DNA of 64,000 bases from Merluccius polli (Eukaryota > Chordata > Actinopteri > Gadiformes > Merlucciidae), in contig JAOPHQ010003129.1 in assembly GCA_030340625.1 (NCBI GenBank), positions 481,001 through 545,000 on the forward strand, read 5' to 3'. Shown piece after piece: positions 59,549 to 64,000 of this stretch. The stretch's first letter is position 1. Each line of letters begins with the position of its first letter. The notes beneath the pieces were generated by a model. The model had not been told where the DNA came from, did no database searches, and saw only the letters and a program-made list of their open reading frames with translations. A program made the translations under genes and the position numbers.

Positions 59549-60521
59549 GTGAGATAGAGGAGTCGCTGTGGATTTTAAGGGCGGATTAGGTGTTGTTGCT
59601 CAGTTTTGGGCTTTGTTTATTAGGATTATGTACGATTAGGATTAACGTCAGCTAACGCCGATTCCCAACTGGAAATACGCGCGTACGAGAGGGGGTATGT
59701 GAGCAGGTTTCAGGCAGCCTCGTGAGACCATCCTGATATTCACCTATGCGTTTCACAGTGATTATCAGTTTGGCCTTGGCTCGGCAGCAATTCATTTCCA
59801 ATTATGGCCGCGGCCTTCCGTTGTTCAAAAACATATTGTTAACTGAGAAAAGCCTCCCGTGAACATTTCTGTCTTTTGACATCGTTATGCAGTCTATTTT
59901 GGATGAAAACAGTTTTTATTGTGCCACTTTCCTCGGGCACTGCCGTTGGCAAAAAGCGGCGCTCCTTTTTCTTCATGAACTGAAACTCCCCGGAGTGCTG
60001 ATTGGTCCTGGTGTTTTGCAATTTTTGGAAAAGTCTCTCAAAGGGGTCGAGACTGACTGAACCGCAGAGAGAAACAGAACGTGAACTGGCGAGATCGGGA
60101 TGGTCTCACGTGCCTAGGGTTTAGGGGCTAATTAAAAAGATTCGGATTTGGCTGTGTTATACCCACAAAACAAAAAGGATGACGTAAAATATTCATATTT
60201 GTGGAATATATTAAATATTCAGAATGTTGTTGGAACTACTAACTGATACAACCTCAGGCGGTGCAAGTTTAAACCGGCTTGTGTTTCAGACAATAGATAA
60301 TATCTTTAGAAGCAATGAATAACTAAAGATAAAATAAAATAACTAAATAACAATAAATAACATAAGATACTTCATTAATCCCAGGCAGGATATGTGGTTG
60401 TCGCAGCAGAAAGTACAGGACAGTAATAATTTAAATGAAAGGAATCAGGAATGCTACACAATAAATAATATTCCAGGCATCAGAATCCATGCCATGAAGC
60501 CCATTTTCTATAATTCCTCAC

Positions 60522-60579
60522 ACAGACACACACAGACACACACACACAAACACATACACACACACCCACACACACACAA

Positions 60580-60626
<47 letters not shown>

Positions 60627-60655
60627 AACACACACACACACACAAACACACATAA

Positions 60656-60687
<32 letters not shown>

Positions 60688-60715
60688 ACACACTCACACT
60701 TACACACACACACAT
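60522..60715. repeat. (CA)n compound microsatellite
   Basis: About 190 bp of CA with AAA, TA and CCC interruptions, 1 kb after the last visible exon and complementary to the (TG)n upstream of it. Confidence 0.95.
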
Positions 60716-60979
60716 TTACGAGCAGTCGAAACCTCCTCTACAGCCGAGTGTCTCTGCCCTTCTCTCTGAGTTCCCTCTTTATGTCTAAATGTCAGGCTGG
60801 TTTGTGACTAGTGTGTGTGTGTTGGCTGTTCTTATGGATTCTTAAAAGGGGAAGTCGCATTCCCCAACATAACGCTGTATTGGTAGTTGACTCTTGGATT
60901 CCCTGTTTTTCAATTCCATTCCTATAGATATAGATATCTACTGGGTTCAATTCAAACAAGACAGGCCTGGAGGGAATTG

Positions 60980-61017
<38 letters not shown>

Positions 61018-61035
61018 ATTGTGTATGTGTGTGTG
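60980..61035. repeat. (TG)n microsatellite
   Basis: About 18 TG units and a shorter second block. Confidence 0.92.
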
Positions 61036-61352
61036 GGCCACGGTTGTGTATGGAATTGATCTGGCTTCTGTAAAGGCTCTGTGATTGAAGGGCGGTGGGG
61101 TGGTGGGTGGTGGGGACCCCCTGAAGGGGACCATCCATGTCCGAACGCTTCGGACATAAAAAGGAAAATAAAGGAAAAAGTAATTACGGCATGTAATTAC
61201 CAGGAAGAGGCATGGCTGCTGTCGGGGGGGGGGGGGGGGGGTAGTGTAAGGTAGAGGGGGAGTGTATGTGTGGAGGTGGGGGAGCGGTCTGTATCGATCA
61301 GAGGTTCACAGCTGGACATGGTGTGGTGATCACAATACACTGTAATGGAGTG

Positions 61353-61411
61353 GTGGGGGGGAGGGAGGGGAGGGGAGGGGGAGGGAGGGGAGGGGAGGGG
61401 AGGGGGAGGTA
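61353..61411. repeat. GGGGA-rich tract (G-quadruplex-prone)
   Basis: Eleven or more runs of three to six G separated by single A, plus a run of about 18 G at 61223-61241. Confidence 0.9.
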
Positions 61412-62534
61412 GTAATGGTTTTCCCGCCAACCGAGACTCTCGTTATTTTTGTAAAGGCTGTGTTTTAAATCCCCCCCGCCGCCATCCTCCACATCCCCCT
61501 CCAACCTCTCTCCACCCCTCCATCAACCACCACCGCCACCTCATCCACCAGCACCACCTTCATCCCCTCCACCACCACCACCGCCACCACCACCACCACC
61601 ACCTCCATCCTCCCCGCCAGTGTTAGCGAATAGCACGCGCCTAGCAGCAGCGCGGGTCCCCCGTCGCGCGCGCCGCGCTGCCTTGTTAGCCTCGCTCGGC
61701 TAGCTTCCCAATAGGGGTTTGTGCTCGAATCAAAATAGACCCATTGTGATTTCATTGTGTATTCTAGTGGGCAATCTCTTTATTTTTTTCTTCATAATGT
61801 TAATTTATGCTTTTCAATTCTGGGGGGGGGGGGGGTTGTGTGTGAAAGTGTTTTGCGTTCCTCCTCTCTCGCTTGTTGAAGAGCGAGTGGGAAACCACCA
61901 TGGGGAAGGAAGCGGCGAGTGTCTGTTGTTTACCAGTAGGCGCGCGTTGTCCCCTGAGCCTCCTGTGGAAGCCTCAGACCAGAAGAGGGCTAAATCTCTC
62001 ATCACATTATTAACCTGTGAGTTTAAATACAGACCACTGCGGCACACAAGTGATTTTAACGACACGCCCTGGCTGGCGGGAAATGGAAATTCAGCGAACA
62101 ATTCGGCGTACGGTTTTGACAAATCGAGCCGAGGCCGGACTGAGTGATGAATATTGCAGCGTTGCCCCCCCCCCAGATGTTTGGATGCGTATTCCTGTTG
62201 TTGTGTAGAGGGGAGGGGAGAGGGGGAGACTGGACCATGCCCGGAAACCACTTTCTCTGTCCTAAATGATGTTGTTTAAAAGCCATGGAAGGGGTTCAGA
62301 GAGAAAGGGCCCTGCTGTAACTGGATTATGTGATTGGCGTAACAGTCCCAGCATGCATTGCTGTCTCACCTCAAGCGTGGAGATTGTGGTATCAGGGGCC
62401 TTTGTCTCCATTAAGATCACTTTCTCCCTCTCTTCCTTTCCTCTCGCTCTTAGTCTTTCTCTTTGTTCTCTCGTTTTATCTTTTGTATGTCTCACATCCT
62501 CGCTCTCTTTCTATCTTTTCCTCCCTCTCTCTCT

Positions 62535-62537
<3 letters not shown>

Positions 62538-62584
<47 letters not shown>

Positions 62585-62602
62585 TTCTCTCTCTCTCTCT
62601 GT
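62538..62602. repeat. (TC)n microsatellite
   Basis: About 30 TC units with one ATTT interruption, within CT-rich DNA from 62420. Confidence 0.93.
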
Positions 62603-62836
62603 CTTCGTCACTCTCCCCTCCTCTCTCTTAACCTCGGTCGTCCCTTGTTTGCCCCTTCGCCGGCTTCATAATCACAGGTCCTGATGCCGGCGCGCGTCGC
62701 TGTAGATTAGCGACCTTGCCGACTCCCCCTAGGGGTCATTCAATCACAGATTACTGTCGCCGCGACGACCGTCTCCTGACAGCTTGTTTGCTGCTGGGAC
62801 CACATCCGCTGCAGGGCTATCTCCTTCTCGCTGTTC

Positions 62837-62868
<32 letters not shown>

Positions 62869-64000
62869 TTGGGGAGCACTTCCTGTTCCTGTTGACTCAC
62901 CCTTCACCCTCCTAAGAGCCCTGGTGTCATTTGCACACGTCTGTATCAGAGATTTAGCGTTTAGCATTTTCATGGTGGTTTGCTGTGTCTGTGTTGTGCA
63001 GTAGATCTGCATCTCTATCTTATGATCTGTATCAATCCTTGATGCTTGGACTTTTTTATCCTGGGATTAATGATTCAAAATGATTCATCCCATCATTATA
63101 CAGTATATTAATATGTATGTTGTATTGTTTATTGAAACACCCCTAATATATAATATACTGTATGCATATAACAACACCAACACCACCAAAAAATGCAACA
63201 TGTGTGCAGTGTGTATATTTTGTATGCACCCTGTTTTCTTTGCGTCGCTTAGCTTGCATATAGAAACGCCTTCATCTTGATTGTCTGTTTTTCTTTCTGT
63301 CTTTTGCGGTTCATAATTCACAAGTTAACCATTCGCTTGTTCTCCCCATGATTTTCCATTTGAAATATACCTTTTATCTGTGTTCATCTCTGCGTTCCCG
63401 ACGCCAGCGTTATCCGTCTCTCCGTAAAGATTTCTCGGAGGGAGAACAGAAGACGCGGGCCGCTCAACCAAATGCGCTGCAGGCTTTGTAATCTGCTTCA
63501 TAGGATAATGTAATGTTGTGGAGCTCCCTGTGGAACGCCTCTGTTAGCCGGCAACATGCTATATTTACCTTTATTTCCCTCTCTGTCTGGATAATGTGCT
63601 TAAGAGGAAAAGGGACTAAAAGCTGCATTAGTCCAGCGCAAGGACAAACATCTAAAATCAATCGTGTTGATTCCGACAAACGTGTACGTCAGTGCGTATG
63701 GCCCCTCGCTTCACCTTGCCACACAATTACTGCCTATTGGGAGGATTAATTTGTGTCTGTGGCATGCATTTGCTATAGTGCACATTGGCTTCCGTGAAGA
63801 AGTAAAGAAAAGGATATGAAAGAGTTATTGTTTCATTTCAGGCGGGAAGTAATGAAGTGTTTTCCAGCTGCTGCCGTTGTTGTTTCATAAATAAGCCGCC
63901 GTGTTGTTTGTAATGACTGTTATGTGTTCTGCTATGAACCAACATCATCACTCATCTGCTTAATGTCCCCGCCATCTCCGGAGACAAGTCATAAACCGGG

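Larger units (their letters stand above)
59549..64000 (+). other. unc5d: intron downstream of last visible exon (5' part)
   Basis: This stretch contains CA/TG tracts, a G-rich tract, (TC)n and no recognisable exon. The next UNC5D exon (end of ZU5) should lie beyond the window. 62690-64000 shows nothing but one (TG)n tract at about 62842-62868. Confidence 0.8.

Overview
The window is an internal segment of one vertebrate gene on the + strand: a teleost orthologue of UNC5D, a netrin receptor of the UNC5/Dependence-receptor family. Ten coding exons (1,614 nt) lie between 17094 and 59548. They encode, in order, the end of Ig domain 1, Ig domain 2 (two exons), two thrombospondin type-1 repeats, an 11-residue juxtamembrane microexon, the transmembrane helix with the start of the cytoplasmic tail, the linker, and most of the ZU5 domain. 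The signal peptide and first Ig exon must lie upstream of position 1. The end of ZU5, the UPA domain and the death domain must lie beyond 64000. Exon phases chain without a break (1-1, 1-0, 0-1, 1-1, 1-1, 1-1, 1-1, 1-1, 1-2, 2-0) except inside the exon at 42621-42996, which is one base out of frame.

A fish source is inferred from the protein, which is close to UNC5D but diverged, and from teleost-type repeats: tRNA-derived SINEs with a 'ctttggataaaagc' tail, LINE 3' tails and many short inverted-repeat transposons. The load of (TG)n, (TC)n, (GA)n, (TA)n and long C/G runs is extreme. This resembles what is reported for codfishes (Gadidae), but the species is a guess. The paralogue (unc5da or unc5db) cannot be decided here.

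Layout: 1-17093 is intron with several inverted-repeat transposons (4194-4638, 9705-10560, 11138-11739), a CACCC/GC-box-like array (8080-8400) and microsatellites. 17094-29051 carries the Ig exons and the first TSP1 exon. 29052-38235 carries the second TSP1 exon, the microexon and the transmembrane exon, with a (TA)65 tract, a foldback element, a four-copy 118-bp array and SINEs that come within about 55 bp of coding exons. 38236-45537 carries the linker and first ZU5 exons plus a hAT-type element with an 8-bp target duplication. 45538-59376 is a 13.8-kb intron with three minisatellites (20, 21 and 74 bp) and a TTAA-flanked element nested in a SINE. 59377-59548 is the last exon seen, and 59549-64000 is intron.

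I saw no second protein-coding gene, no functional RNA gene and no new enzymatic system. The points most worth checking are the frame break in the linker exon, the splice architecture around the microexon and the number of acceptors abutted by microsatellites, and the nested or tandem repeat structures.
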